Source: Meghimatium bilineatum (lineage: Eukaryota; Mollusca; Gastropoda; Stylommatophora; Philomycidae). From it: a stretch of DNA of 64,000 nt. The stretch is taken from contig CM067299.1 of assembly GCA_034231615.1 (NCBI GenBank), forward strand, positions 17,946,498-18,010,497. The letters are read 5' to 3'. Within the stretch, counting starts at the first letter, position 1; each line of letters opens with the position of its first letter. Positions 43,560 to 53,639 of the stretch are shown piece after piece. The position numbers and the translations under genes are program-made. The notes below the pieces were generated by a model. It made no database searches. It worked only from the letters and a program-made list of their open reading frames with translations, and was not told the DNA's origin.

Positions 43560-43860
43560 TGCCAATTCCATGAGGTTCAATTGGATTCAAAAGCCATGCT
43601 GAAGAAATATGTATCCAACTGAACGGCGCAGCTATCACAGCTAATCTATAAACAGTGACAGATAAATTATGTTATGTGGACTAAATCATTCTCAACCTCC
43701 CACAGTATCCCTCTTGCAATAGGACAACAGTCTCACTAATTTTTAGCTGGATATAGTTCTTATTTGTACAAATGACCCGACACATCCGACCCTCTGCGAT
43801 AAATTCAGTTAATCTGCAGGAGTTTGAGAACAAAAGCAGGAGAAGAAGAAGATTAAGTAA
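43560..43860 (+). repeat. SINE-B copy split by an inverted SINE-A
   Basis: SINE-B body (AAAGCCATGCTGAAG, GGCGCAGCTATCACAGC) runs to about 43680 and its tail (AATCTGCAGGAGTTTGAGAA) resumes at 43810. Between them, 43682-43797 is SINE-A in reverse (CTCTTGCAATAGGACAAC, CCCGACACATCCGAC). Confidence 0.75.
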
Positions 43861-44144
43861 ATGATACAAAATGGCATCTGTAATATAAAATGTCATGACA
43901 TTATTTTTCTGTGTTCCACGGTCATGCGCACTGTACAACATAGACGTACAAGGATAAACTACAATTCATTCGACCTGGTAGACTTGGAACTCTTTGGACT
44001 GCTGTCTGCTTGTCTTTGGCCATAGATCAGTAGTGGGCTATATCGAGACCGTTTTCAGTAAAGAAAACCTGCTCGCAGAATTAATTAGACATTCATTCGT
44101 TCATTTATTCTCGTGTTGTCCGTTGGCCACTATTTGTATACTTG

Positions 44145-44283
44145 GAAACTAAGACAGGTTAGGCAGTCCCACTCGAGCAGGACCATAGTCCGGCCCAAGT
44201 AAGCAGAGTGCTGAAGACGGAGGCAACCAGATAAAAGGCGCACAGATAATCAGGATGCAACTCACAAAACACAATGGAGAGAA
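44145..44283 (+). mobile_element. 5'-end fragment of the I-type LINE
   Basis: TTGGAAACTAAGACAGGTTA, CCCACTCGAGCAGGACCATA and AAGGCGCACAGATAATCAGG match the first ~140 nt of the complete LINE and stop just past its ATG. It abuts a different LINE 3' end at 44285. Confidence 0.85.
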
Positions 44284-44284
44284 G

Positions 44285-44510
44285 ATACAAAACAATAATA
44301 CATCACAGAAGTTATTAGAAAAAGGCGTTGGTCATACATCGGTCACGCACTCAGAATGAAGGAAAACAAAATTCTATGTAAAGTCTTTACATGGTCACCG
44401 AGCGGCTAGAGAAAAAGGGGAAGACTAAAAACAACACCGAAAAGAACTATCGAAAAAAGAAATCACAACAACTGGTATGAAAATGAACGATCTGGAACAA
44501 CTGGCTGTTG
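44285..44510 (+). mobile_element. LINE 3' end (RTE-like, second type)
   Basis: Frames give RKRRWSYIGHALRMKENKI and an RKRGRL-like basic stretch, as at 39905-40380. Its end passes into a short tandem array. Confidence 0.72.
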
Positions 44511-44705
44511 ATCGACAAGCTTGGAAAGCTATGATATCTGCCCTATGTGCCAAGTTTGGCGACAAGCTTAGAGTTCTATGACATCTGCCCCATGTATCAA
44601 GCTGTGTGACAAGCTTGGAGAGCTATGACATCTGCCCTATGTGCCAAGTTTGGCGACAAGCTTAGAGAGCTATGACATCTGCCCCATGTATCAAGCTTGA
44701 CACAA
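44510..44705. repeat. Tandem duplication of LINE-tail sequence, units of about 60 bp
   Basis: GACAAGCTTGGAAAGCTATG, ATCTGCCCTATGTGCCAAGT and TTGGCGACAAGCTTAGAG recur three to four times with CCCCATGTATCAAGC variants alternating. Confidence 0.85.
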
Positions 44706-44999
44706 GTGAGTGGTGCTAGAGCATATTTCTGTTTTGTCAAAATTGAAGTCGTGATTATATGAACCGCCGCCGTCATTATTGTCGATGGTCATACACTCTC
44801 ATATAACCAAATTGAACTTACATCCGCTGCTGAAACACAAAATGCAACATTAAACATAAGATCCTCAACATAAAATGGAAAAAAAATGTTTATTAGAAAT
44901 ACAAAGACTAAGACTTCTGATAACTCAATGATGAGTAGAACAAAAGACGAAAGGTTAGGAGCACTGTCCGGCGATGTAGTATTCTCATGTTTCTTCTCT

Positions 45000-45835
45000 A
45001 ATCGACAAAATCGATCATAGATCGGCAGATTTAATCACGAAAAGACTTGTCTGAACTTTAATTGACACCAGTTTGCTTCAGATTACTTTCCAAGAGAATA
45101 ATGTCAACAAAGTCATATCCTACAGCTAACCCAAAACATACTAGACAGTCGCAGTAGCCTCGATATTTCACAATGTTACACTGCCGGCAGGCTCTGCGAC
45201 AAAACATTTTTATGTGACAATGTCTGGTTAGAATGTGGTCTCATTTGAGACTGCGTTATATTCTATCTAAAATTCCCGCAAAATGAGTTTCTAAGAATAT
45301 GTCAACTCGTCTGAGTAATTCTTAGTCAATTATTGAAGGATGGCAGATGTTTATTTATTTTTTTAAGTTTTGAGAAGGCGGAAACAGTGTGTGAAACTAA
45401 GATAAACCTTGCGCAAACTGATGTAATTGAGATATTGGATTTGAAAAGCAGTAATTGTGACATTGGACAAAGAGGTTCTAATAGAAAAAAATTGTGGGTC
45501 CCACCAAAGAAGAGAATATTTTTCTATTCACATTTAGTTGGAGATACTGTGTTTAGAAGTAGTAAGTCTGTCGTTTAACAAAAGAGTTCTGCGAGATATA
45601 CGGTTGGGAGAAAGTGTGGATCCCACACAAGAACATCCAACGTTTCGGTTTCTCATCTTGTTGGAATACATTTTTGTCATAAACTTGTTGGCATTCTTTT
45701 CTTGTGATTGGTCATCAGAATGTCAAAGTTAGGTAAGTCGACTTTGCATGCTAGGGTATATTTCTGTGATGTTTTACAATCAAGCGTGAGTGTGCTGGTT
45801 TAAATGATTTTTTACAGTTCCAACTCACTCTCCGT
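45000..45835. other. No recognised feature; two small unassigned open frames
   Basis: Plus-strand frames at 45333-45578 and 45538-45732 were checked. They show no family motif and no convincing splice sites; a partial SINE-A (reverse) begins at about 45840. Confidence 0.35.
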
Positions 45836-45839
45836 AGTT

Positions 45840-45905
45840 ATCTCTTGTAGCAGGACAATGGTCTACTAGATTTCCAGTAGGGTGTAGTCGATCATGAACT
45901 GAGAT
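45840..45905 (-). repeat. SINE-A partial copy
   Basis: CTCTTGTAGCAGGACAATGG and TCCAGTAGGGTGTAGTC match the SINE-A middle in reverse. Confidence 0.6.
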
Positions 45906-45929
45906 GGGTTGTATCATAACCGTTTAGAG

Positions 45930-46124
45930 CAGTGTTTCCCAACCTGTTTTCTACCATGCCCCAACTAAGTCATTTTACAATTCTGATAGCCCCCCCCCCA
46001 TGTAACATTTACATATTTTTTATATTAAAGAATTTGATTATTCCCAAAATGTTTTTTTTCGAAATTACCCCCGTAGCAGTCAAATTGCTCCCCCCCCCTG
46101 TGAGCCCCACGTTGGGAAAATCTG
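45930..46124. mobile_element. Short hAT-type MITE with 8-bp flanking duplication
   Basis: The ends are inverted: CAGTGTTTCCCAAC on the left and GTTGGGAAAATCTG on the right (one or two mismatches). The flanks are GTTTAGAG (45922-45929) and GTTTAAAG (46125-46132). CCCC runs sit near both ends. No coding capacity; 195 bp. Confidence 0.78.
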
Positions 46125-46404
46125 GTTTAAAGTATAAAAGACATGTGAGCAGAAAACTTTAACTTGACCTGAAAGGCTCATTTTGTTTATGTCCGTACAT
46201 TTCGTTGATCGGCCGTGGCTATTTTTGGCATGCTACTCCACGTATATAAATAGTGACCAATGAAAACACGAAAAAATAAAAAAATGTAACGAATGAAGTA
46301 CTAATTAATTAGGTACACAGGTCTTATAGTACTGTCAAAGGACTGTATCGCCGGTTTACTTTTGTCAATCGCCAGACGAAAAATACATATACTTCAATAT
46401 GGCT

Positions 46405-46560
46405 TTTGGGTCATGTTGACTGATAGGATACGATAGCCAACTTTACCCACTGAAGATCTTTAGTCGTCTCTTAAGAGATGCTTGGTAAGTCACAGCGTTG
46501 CAATTAATTTTTGTTTTTGCCCCTTCAGAATTCCCACAACACTCAGGCGACGTACTGGAA
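46405..46560 (-). repeat. SINE-B partial copy
   Basis: GGTCATGTTGACTGATAGG, GATCTTTAGTCGTCTCTTAA and CCCACAACACTCAGG match the SINE-B head in reverse. Confidence 0.65.
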
Positions 46561-47261
46561 TACAACTGTAATGGCATGAGTTTAAATCGCAGTAAGGATT
46601 GAATTTTGATTTGTCAGATGTAAAATTAAACACCCATCAAGCAGGGCAGTGGGGGTTTCTTTGGCAAGGGGTGGGTTATATCTTTAAAAAACAAATTTCT
46701 TCGTTTCCGTGGGTTATTTCATAAATTTCTTGGGTTTTTGTCATCAACTCCGTGAGTTGAATTCTCTCTTCCTCCCCCCGTTTTTGGGGAAAATCATTAA
46801 GAAGGTTGGGAGGGGTAGATTACCAACTTTTTGTCTGGCTATTTACTCTTAGATTGATCCACATTCATAGTAACTTGAGATGTAAATATAGCAAAGTAAT
46901 ATGTTGTAACTCTTTTGAATACGAGGCCACTAATAGATGGAAATTGGACAGATGCAGAAAACGTGTAGCGAGGCGAATATATGTCATATATGTGCTAAAA
47001 TCTCATATTTTTTAGGGATGTGAATTTGGTCGAATATGCAAAAAAGCGTTGGCTCAAGTTGAGAGGCGAATATATGTCAGCTGAAAAGGGAGCAAATGGC
47101 GTAGAGGATTGATTTCATTGTACTAAGGTTACTCCATATGTATTCCGTCTTTTTCAATGAAGTGATAAGCTGCTTGCCGAGACTACCACTCATAGCACGT
47201 TACTCCGCAGATTCAAACGATAATCCACAGGGATCTCTGAATAAAATCCATTTTATAAACA

Positions 47262-47345
47262 AACAGGGCGAACGGGATTCGAACACAGAACCTCTTTAGC
47301 ACAGAGTGAACGGCTTAACCAATGTGTCACCTCTTGAACACAAAG
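47262..47345 (-). repeat. tRNA-derived sequence
   Basis: The reverse strand has GAGGTGACACATTGGTTAAGC (A-box region, given here in part) and TGTTCGAATCCCG (B box) about 40 bp apart. Probably a SINE head; a working tRNA is not supported by the stems. Confidence 0.6.
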
Positions 47346-47879
47346 CGAACGGCTTCATCATTGGATAAAATCCCGTGTGATGTTTTCTTTATTTTTTTTA
47401 CAACTCCTTGATGTTTCTTAATTATAGTAATCATTTCCCCATGTTACATTTGGGGCAACCTTGTTTCTGTTTATGCGTTATGTTCACAATATGGTTTAAT
47501 GTTTTTTGTATTACCGATGCATAATGGTACGTACTAGTGTTAAATGTTTGTGGTCCTCGCGGAATGTACATATATGTGCAGTGCCAATGTGTTGTTGGTG
47601 TATGTGTGTCGATCGACCGATCTATATCTAACTAATATGAATGAAAATATACTCATAATAATATACAAGACATTTTTAACGTTTCAACCTTAAGGTTCTT
47701 TTCAGAAAAATATAACACAATATTTATCGCTTGTTCACGGTTTATTTTGTATGAATAGGACAAGATTTTTAGCCATACATCCACATTGTTGAAGATTGAT
47801 ATCGCTAGAGGACTCTGTGTGCTGAAGTAACCAAATGTGATACTCCTACGGCCCTGGCGAGTTATGGGTTAACAGATAT

Positions 47880-48005
47880 AGATACATTATATAGTATCAT
47901 CAGCATACATTATATAGTATCATGAGCATATATTATATAATATCTTCGGTTGTATTATATAGTATCTTCAGTATATATTATAAAGTATCTTCATCGTATA
48001 TTATA
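47880..48005. repeat. Tandem repeat of about 24 bp, five copies
   Basis: TTATATAGTATCATCAGCAT and variants (TCTTCGG, TCTTCAG) repeat in a row. Confidence 0.85.
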
Positions 48006-48179
48006 GTAACAAGTATAAACAGATCATTATCATCCCTTCCCCTTCACACATAAACAGGTTTCCGTAAAAAACATCGTCAGAAACGTTATCAAAAGGAATG
48101 TTGCGAATTTTATAAAAAGTGTTTTGGGACCCCCCCCCCCCCACTGTCCTCATAATGAAGTCGTTTATGAGCGATCCCC

Positions 48180-48875
48180 TCGTCAATGATTCAACACTGT
48201 GGACTCATCGGTTTCATCCTTCAAAAGCGACGCTGTTGAACTTTTTCCGTGGTTTTCATTGCTCAGTTTGTATAGAAAAGCAATGAAAATCGCTGTAAAA
48301 ATTAAATAGCGTCATTTTGAAAGATAATTCGATTAACCTAAAGACTTTAATTAACAAGGAACTCGATCTGTAGCTCTGTATAGCTGAATAAGTCTATAAT
48401 AATATAAATAAGCTAACGCCTTACGCTGTGTGTACATATACCGTGCTCAAAAACATAACATGAAGATAACAGACGCAATTCGTTATTACTGATCTACTGC
48501 AGGCACTGATAAATGTAGGCAGGAAGCAAGTCTAATAATTAGTTAATCTCTTGAAGACAGCCACGGAATTACTCACGCAAGAAATACATCTATCGTCATA
48601 ATACATTACAGAAAATATATCAGTATATAATTTACGTGTATTACTGTTATATTCTACTGGTTATTTGAATGTCATAGACCAGATTGTGCTCTGCAACTAT
48701 AACAGTCCGGCTATTGGTGGTGTGAAACAGGTGGTAATCCCTTAGCAGACAACTGAACATCCTGACCGTTGAAAAAGCAATGGCAACCCACTGAACGTGT
48801 TTATTTTGTATAGAAAATCACTACAGCCAAAACATGCTGGGCTGATCTAAATAGAGTATGCTAACAACTTGTATA
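48180..48875. other. No recognised feature
   Basis: AT-rich, no long frame, no known repeat noticed. Confidence 0.35.
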
Positions 48876-48877
48876 TA

Positions 48878-48990
48878 TGTACAATTCAAATATTTGGATG
48901 GAAGAAGTTCAATAGAGATTTAAAAAAAAACAACCCCTAATAGGGCAGGAAAAAACAATTCCTAAAAGTGAAGTATACTATGTTTGCTAG
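48878..48990 (+). mobile_element. RTE-like LINE fragment (post-RT region)
   Basis: CAATTCAAATATTTGGATGG, AAGAAGTTCAATAGAGAT and GGGCAGGAAAAAACAA parallel the segment at 56715-56800 (KYLGTTITSDGRS...EIRSRIKQAK). Very decayed. Confidence 0.5.
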
Positions 48991-49594
48991 TTAACTACTC
49001 GGTTGATAATCATCATTGAATTCCGGACACGGTCATATGTGTTCCGATATCCAATTTAGTGTATCCACCATTACAGGATGATTTACAGTATCAGTTCTTT
49101 GTTGGTTGGCAAACATTCTCATAAGCTCACAATAACGCTTATTTCTGGTAACGCCGCTTTTCAAGCCCAGTTCTTTTATTTTGGACATGAAAAAGAAACA
49201 ATAATATTGATTAATTTCATTTGTCTATGTTGTTTCTTGTAAGGAGTTCAAAATATCCACATGATCTATTGCTCTAGCTCTGGACACAGTAGCAAGTACA
49301 AGCCAGCTGCTCTGCTCTCTCGTTGCCCTAATCACCCACATACCATGTACTAAATATGTAGATAGGCTCAGACTTGGACGAGGGGTTCACGAGAGGTGAA
49401 CGACACTTCGACTAAGAGGGCGAAAGAGCCCGAGCCCAACTCTTCTGTCCAGTTTTTCCTAAATTGGAACCAGGCTCGCGGATGAGAAAAGGTTCAGTAC
49501 CTAATGGGCACAGGCACAATACGTCTAATTACACGAAACAAGTTCACTGGCTGTGAAACAACTCGTTCAATATAGTCGTGAATGACAAATCCCC

Positions 49595-49745
49595 GCCGAA
49601 GACGGATGTATCGGGCCATTGGCGCAAATAAAACGGCGACACAACGCATTTCCATTTTCTGGACTACATCCGGCTGGAAATCTAGCAGGACCATGATCCA
49701 GCTAGATCCAGTTGGAGTTTGAGAATGAACGCAGAAGAAGAAGAA
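49595..49745 (+). repeat. SINE-A copy, complete and well kept
   Basis: From GAAGACGGATGTATCGGGCC to GAACGCAGAAGAAGAAGAAG. A good family reference. Confidence 0.88.
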
Positions 49746-49964
49746 GATGAATGACAAATCGTCCTGGCATATTGTCAGTACGCATTTGCCGCCTGGCGAC
49801 ATATAGGAAGGCTGTCACAGGGTACGGTAGCTCACCCGAGATGTCAAGGCATTCTTAAATCGCCTGTTTTGGATCTACAAGGCGCATAACGGTGGCACAA
49901 CGTAACTACGTTCCTGAAAAAGTGAAAATTAGTTTAAACTATACAACGTCCCTGTCAATCGAGG

Positions 49965-50275
49965 CGAGAAAGAGTTCTGCAGTGTTAAGTAACACACACC
50001 GCTCTAACATGTGGATATGAGTCTTGGTCACTATATCAACAGGATAATGAAAAGCAACAAAGATACGGTTCTATAGAAGAATGATAAGAGTGCAATGGAT
50101 AGTTAGACAAACTAACGAGGAGGTGCAAAAAGAGTCAAATACGAGATTTTAAGGGGCGGGAGTTAATTAATATCAGTGAGAATCTTCATTTTGTGGGCAT
50201 GTTATGAGACAAGGAGGTCGGGAGAGTATAATTACAACGGGCGAGATTGAAAACAAGAAAGAGAGAGAGAGAGAG

Positions 50276-50326
<51 letters not shown>

Positions 50327-50480
50327 TGGAAGGACGCAAACTTGAGGAAATATAAAATCTGACATTTTGTCATGCAAATAATCAACAAAGATCCTGATAA
50401 AAGAAGGTGGAAAATGAGAAATTTGGAGTCCAATGATCGTCTACGCCAGTCGGTACGCACATGATGATGATAATTAGAGC
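49965..50480 (+). mobile_element. RTE-like LINE 3' end
   Basis: The DNA parallels 57170-57627 (GCGAGAAAGAGTTCTGCAGT, TTCTATAGAAGAATGATAAG, ATGTTATGAGACAAGGAGG, CCGTCTACGCCAG-like end) with a TGATGATGATAAT tail. It contains a (GA)n/(CA)n run at 50258-50325. Confidence 0.78.
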
Positions 50481-50597
50481 GAACAGAAGAAGACAAAGAA
50501 GTGCAGACAACACTAACTATGAGAAGAAGATATATACAACAAGAAACCAAAAAAAACAAAAACAAATATGGTTTAGTCATGGTATAGAAGTAGGACA

Positions 50598-52650
50598 CGA
50601 CTGTTACTGCTAGTGGGTGCTGGTTTAATCATTAGATGGGTGTGTGACACGACTGCTACTGCTGGTTTAATCATTAGATGGGTGTGTGACACGACTGTTA
50701 CTGTTGGTTTAATCATTAGATGGGTGTGTGACACGACTGCTACTGCTGGTCTAATCATTAGATGGGTGTGTGACACGACTGTTACTGCTGGTTTAATCAT
50801 TAGATGGGTGTGTGACACGACTGTTACTGCTGGTTTAATCATTAGATGGGTGTGTGACACGACTGCTACTGCTGGTTTAATCATTAGATGGGTGTGTGAC
50901 ACGACTGTTACTGCTGGTTTAATCATTAGATGGGTGTGTGACACGACTGCTACTGCTGGTTTAATCATTAGATGGGTGTGTGACACGACTGTTACTGCTA
51001 GTGGGTGCTGGTTTAATCATTAGATGGGTGTGTGACACGACTGCTACTGCTGGTTTAATCATTAGATGGGTGTGTGACACGACTGTTACTGCTGGTTTAA
51101 TCATTAGATGGGTGTGTGACACGACTGTTACTGCTGGTTTAATCATTAGATGGGTGTGTGACACGACTGTTACTGCTGGTTTAATCATTAGATGGGTGTG
51201 TGACACGACTGCTACTGCTGGTTTAATCATTAGATGGGTGTGTGACACGACTGTTACTGCTGGTTTAATCATTAGATGGGTGTGTGACACGACTGTTACT
51301 GCTGGTTTAATCATTAGATGGGTGTGTGACACGACTGCTACTGCTGGTTTAATCATTAGATGGGTGTGTGACACGACTGTTACTGCTAGTGGGTGCTGGT
51401 TTAATCATTAGATGGGTGTGTGACACGACTGCTACTGCTGGTTTAATCATTAGATGGGTGTGTGACACGACTGCTACTGCTGGTCTAATCATTAGATGGG
51501 TGTGTGACACGACTGCTACTGCTGGTTTAATCATTAGATGGGTGTGTGACACGACTGTTACTGCTGGTTTAATCATTAGATGGGTGTGTGACACGACTGC
51601 TACTGCTGGTCTAATCATTAGATGGGTGTGTGACACGACTGCTACTGCTGGTTTAATCATTAGATGGGTGTGTGATACGACTGCTACTGCTGGTTTAATC
51701 ATTAGATGGGTGTGTGACACGACTGCTACTGCTGGTTTAATCATTAGATGGGTGTGTGACACGACTGCTACTGCTGGTTTAATCATTAGATGGGTGTGTG
51801 ACACGACTGTTACTGTTGGTTTAATCATTAGATGGGTGTGTGACACGACTGCTACTGCTGGTCTAATCATTAGATGGGTGTGTGACACGACTGCTACTGC
51901 TGGTTTAATCATTAGATGGGTGTGTGACACGACTGCTACTGTTGGTTTAATCATTAGATGGGTGTGTGACACGACTGCTACTGCTGGTTTAATCATTAGA
52001 TGGGTGTGTGACACGACTGTTACCGCTAGTGGGTGCTGGTTTAATCATTTAATGGGTGTGTGACACGACTGTTACCTCTTAGTGGGTGCTGGTTTAATCA
52101 TTAGATGGGTGTGTGACACGACTGTTACCGCTAGTGGGTGCTGGTTTAATCATTAGATGGGTGTGTGACACGACTGTTACCGCTAGTGGGTGCTGGTTTA
52201 ATCATTAGATGGGTGTGTGACACGACTGCTACTGCTGGTTTAATCATTAGATGGGTGTGTGACACGACTGCTACTGTTGGTTTAATCATTAGATGGGTGT
52301 GTGACACGACTGCTACTGCTGGTTTAATCATTAGATGGGTGTGTGACACGACTGCTACTGCTGGTTTAATCATTAGATGGGTGTGTGACACGACTGTTAC
52401 TGCTGGTCTAATCATTAGATGGGTGTGTGACACGACTGCTACTGCTGGTTTAATCATTAGATGGGTGTGTGACACGACTGCTACTGCTGGTCTAATCATT
52501 AGATGGGTGTGTGACACGACTGCTACTGCTGGTCTAATCATTAGATGGGTGAGTGACACGACTGCTACTGCTGGTCTAATCATTAGATGGGTGTGTGACA
52601 CGAATGGTGCTGTTGGTTTAATCATTAAATATGTTTGTGACGACTGGTAA
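50598..52650. repeat. 42-bp satellite, about 48 units, with higher-order structure
   Basis: Units read TGCTGGTTTAATCATTAGAT, GGGTGTGTGACACGACTGCT and AC, with T/C and A/T variants. An 11-bp insertion (GTGGGTGCTGG) recurs at about 50611, 51000 and 51389, marking repeats of about 389 bp (nine units plus 11). Later units at about 52028-52190 are spaced by about 53 bp. Because 42 is a multiple of three, frames stay open on both strands; these are not genes. Confidence 0.96.
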
Positions 52651-53230
52651 CGATGCATTAATCATTTAATATGTGTGTGACGGCTGGTTGCAATTATTTA
52701 ATCAAGAGTATTGTTTGATACGACTGTTACTGATGGTTTAATCATTATATATATATATGTGACGGCTGGTAACGATGGTTTAATCATTAATTATGTGTGT
52801 GACGGCTAGAAACGATGGTTTAATAATTAAATGGGTGTGTGACACGACTGTTGCCGCTAGTTTAATCCTTAAATATGCTTGTGACGGCTGGTAACAATGG
52901 TTTAATCATTAAATGGGTGTGTGACACAACTGTTGCTGCTAGTTTAATCCTTAAATATGCTTGTGACGGCTGGTAACGATGGTTTAATCATTAAATGGGT
53001 GTGTGACACGACTGTTGCCGCTAGTTTAATCCTTAAATATGCTTGTGACGGCTGGTAACGATGGTTTAATCATTAAATGGGTGTGTGACACGACTGTTGC
53101 CGCTAGTTTAATCCTTAAATATGCTTGTGACGGCTGGTAACGATGGTTTAATCATTATGTGTGTGATGGCTGGTGACGATGTTGTAATCATTAGATAGTG
53201 TGTGACGGTTTTTAACGATGGTTAAATCAC
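52650..53230. repeat. Diverged continuation of the 42-bp satellite with an 84-bp dimer
   Basis: Two diverged unit types alternate: TTTAATCCTTAAATATGCTT-GTGACGGCTGG and TTTAATCATTAAATGGGTGT-GTGACACGACTG, repeated about four times between 52840 and 53150, then decaying. This looks like the old edge of the array. Confidence 0.88.
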
Positions 53231-53349
53231 TATATAGCTGTTTGTTATTTATGCTAACATTATGTTAAACATTATATAGGTGCGTGCCATTTGGGAGAAC
53301 ATTAATGTGATCACTAAATAGATATGTGACACAACTACTAACCATAGTT

Positions 53350-53409
53350 ACCACCAAACCTTTTGAAAAGTCCCCAGTTCGGAGAATAAAAAATCCCAGA
53401 TAAGCCTAG

Positions 53410-53490
<81 letters not shown>
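53350..53490. repeat. (TA)n microsatellite with shared 5' flank
   Basis: About 75 bp of TA (53414-53489) ending in ACACACAC; flank shared with 33380-33430 (see there). Confidence 0.9.
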
Positions 53491-53497
<7 letters not shown>

Positions 53498-53639
53498 TTT
53501 ACGCTCACAACATATGAACAACTGAAATATTAAAAATAAACACGGCACTTGTATTAAGCTATCTTGTAGACTAAGAAATAACTTCCGAACAAAAGTTATA
53601 ACAGTTTAAACATCAACAATTGAATCATAGTCATCCACA

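Noticed and set aside
45333-45732. Two overlapping plus-strand frames as a possible gene
   Set aside because: No recognisable family and no splice sites that join them.
50573-52658. Long open frames on both strands (up to 231 codons) in the 42-bp array
   Set aside because: The unit is a multiple of three with no stop in one frame per strand, so open frames are automatic. No start context, splice sites or known domain.
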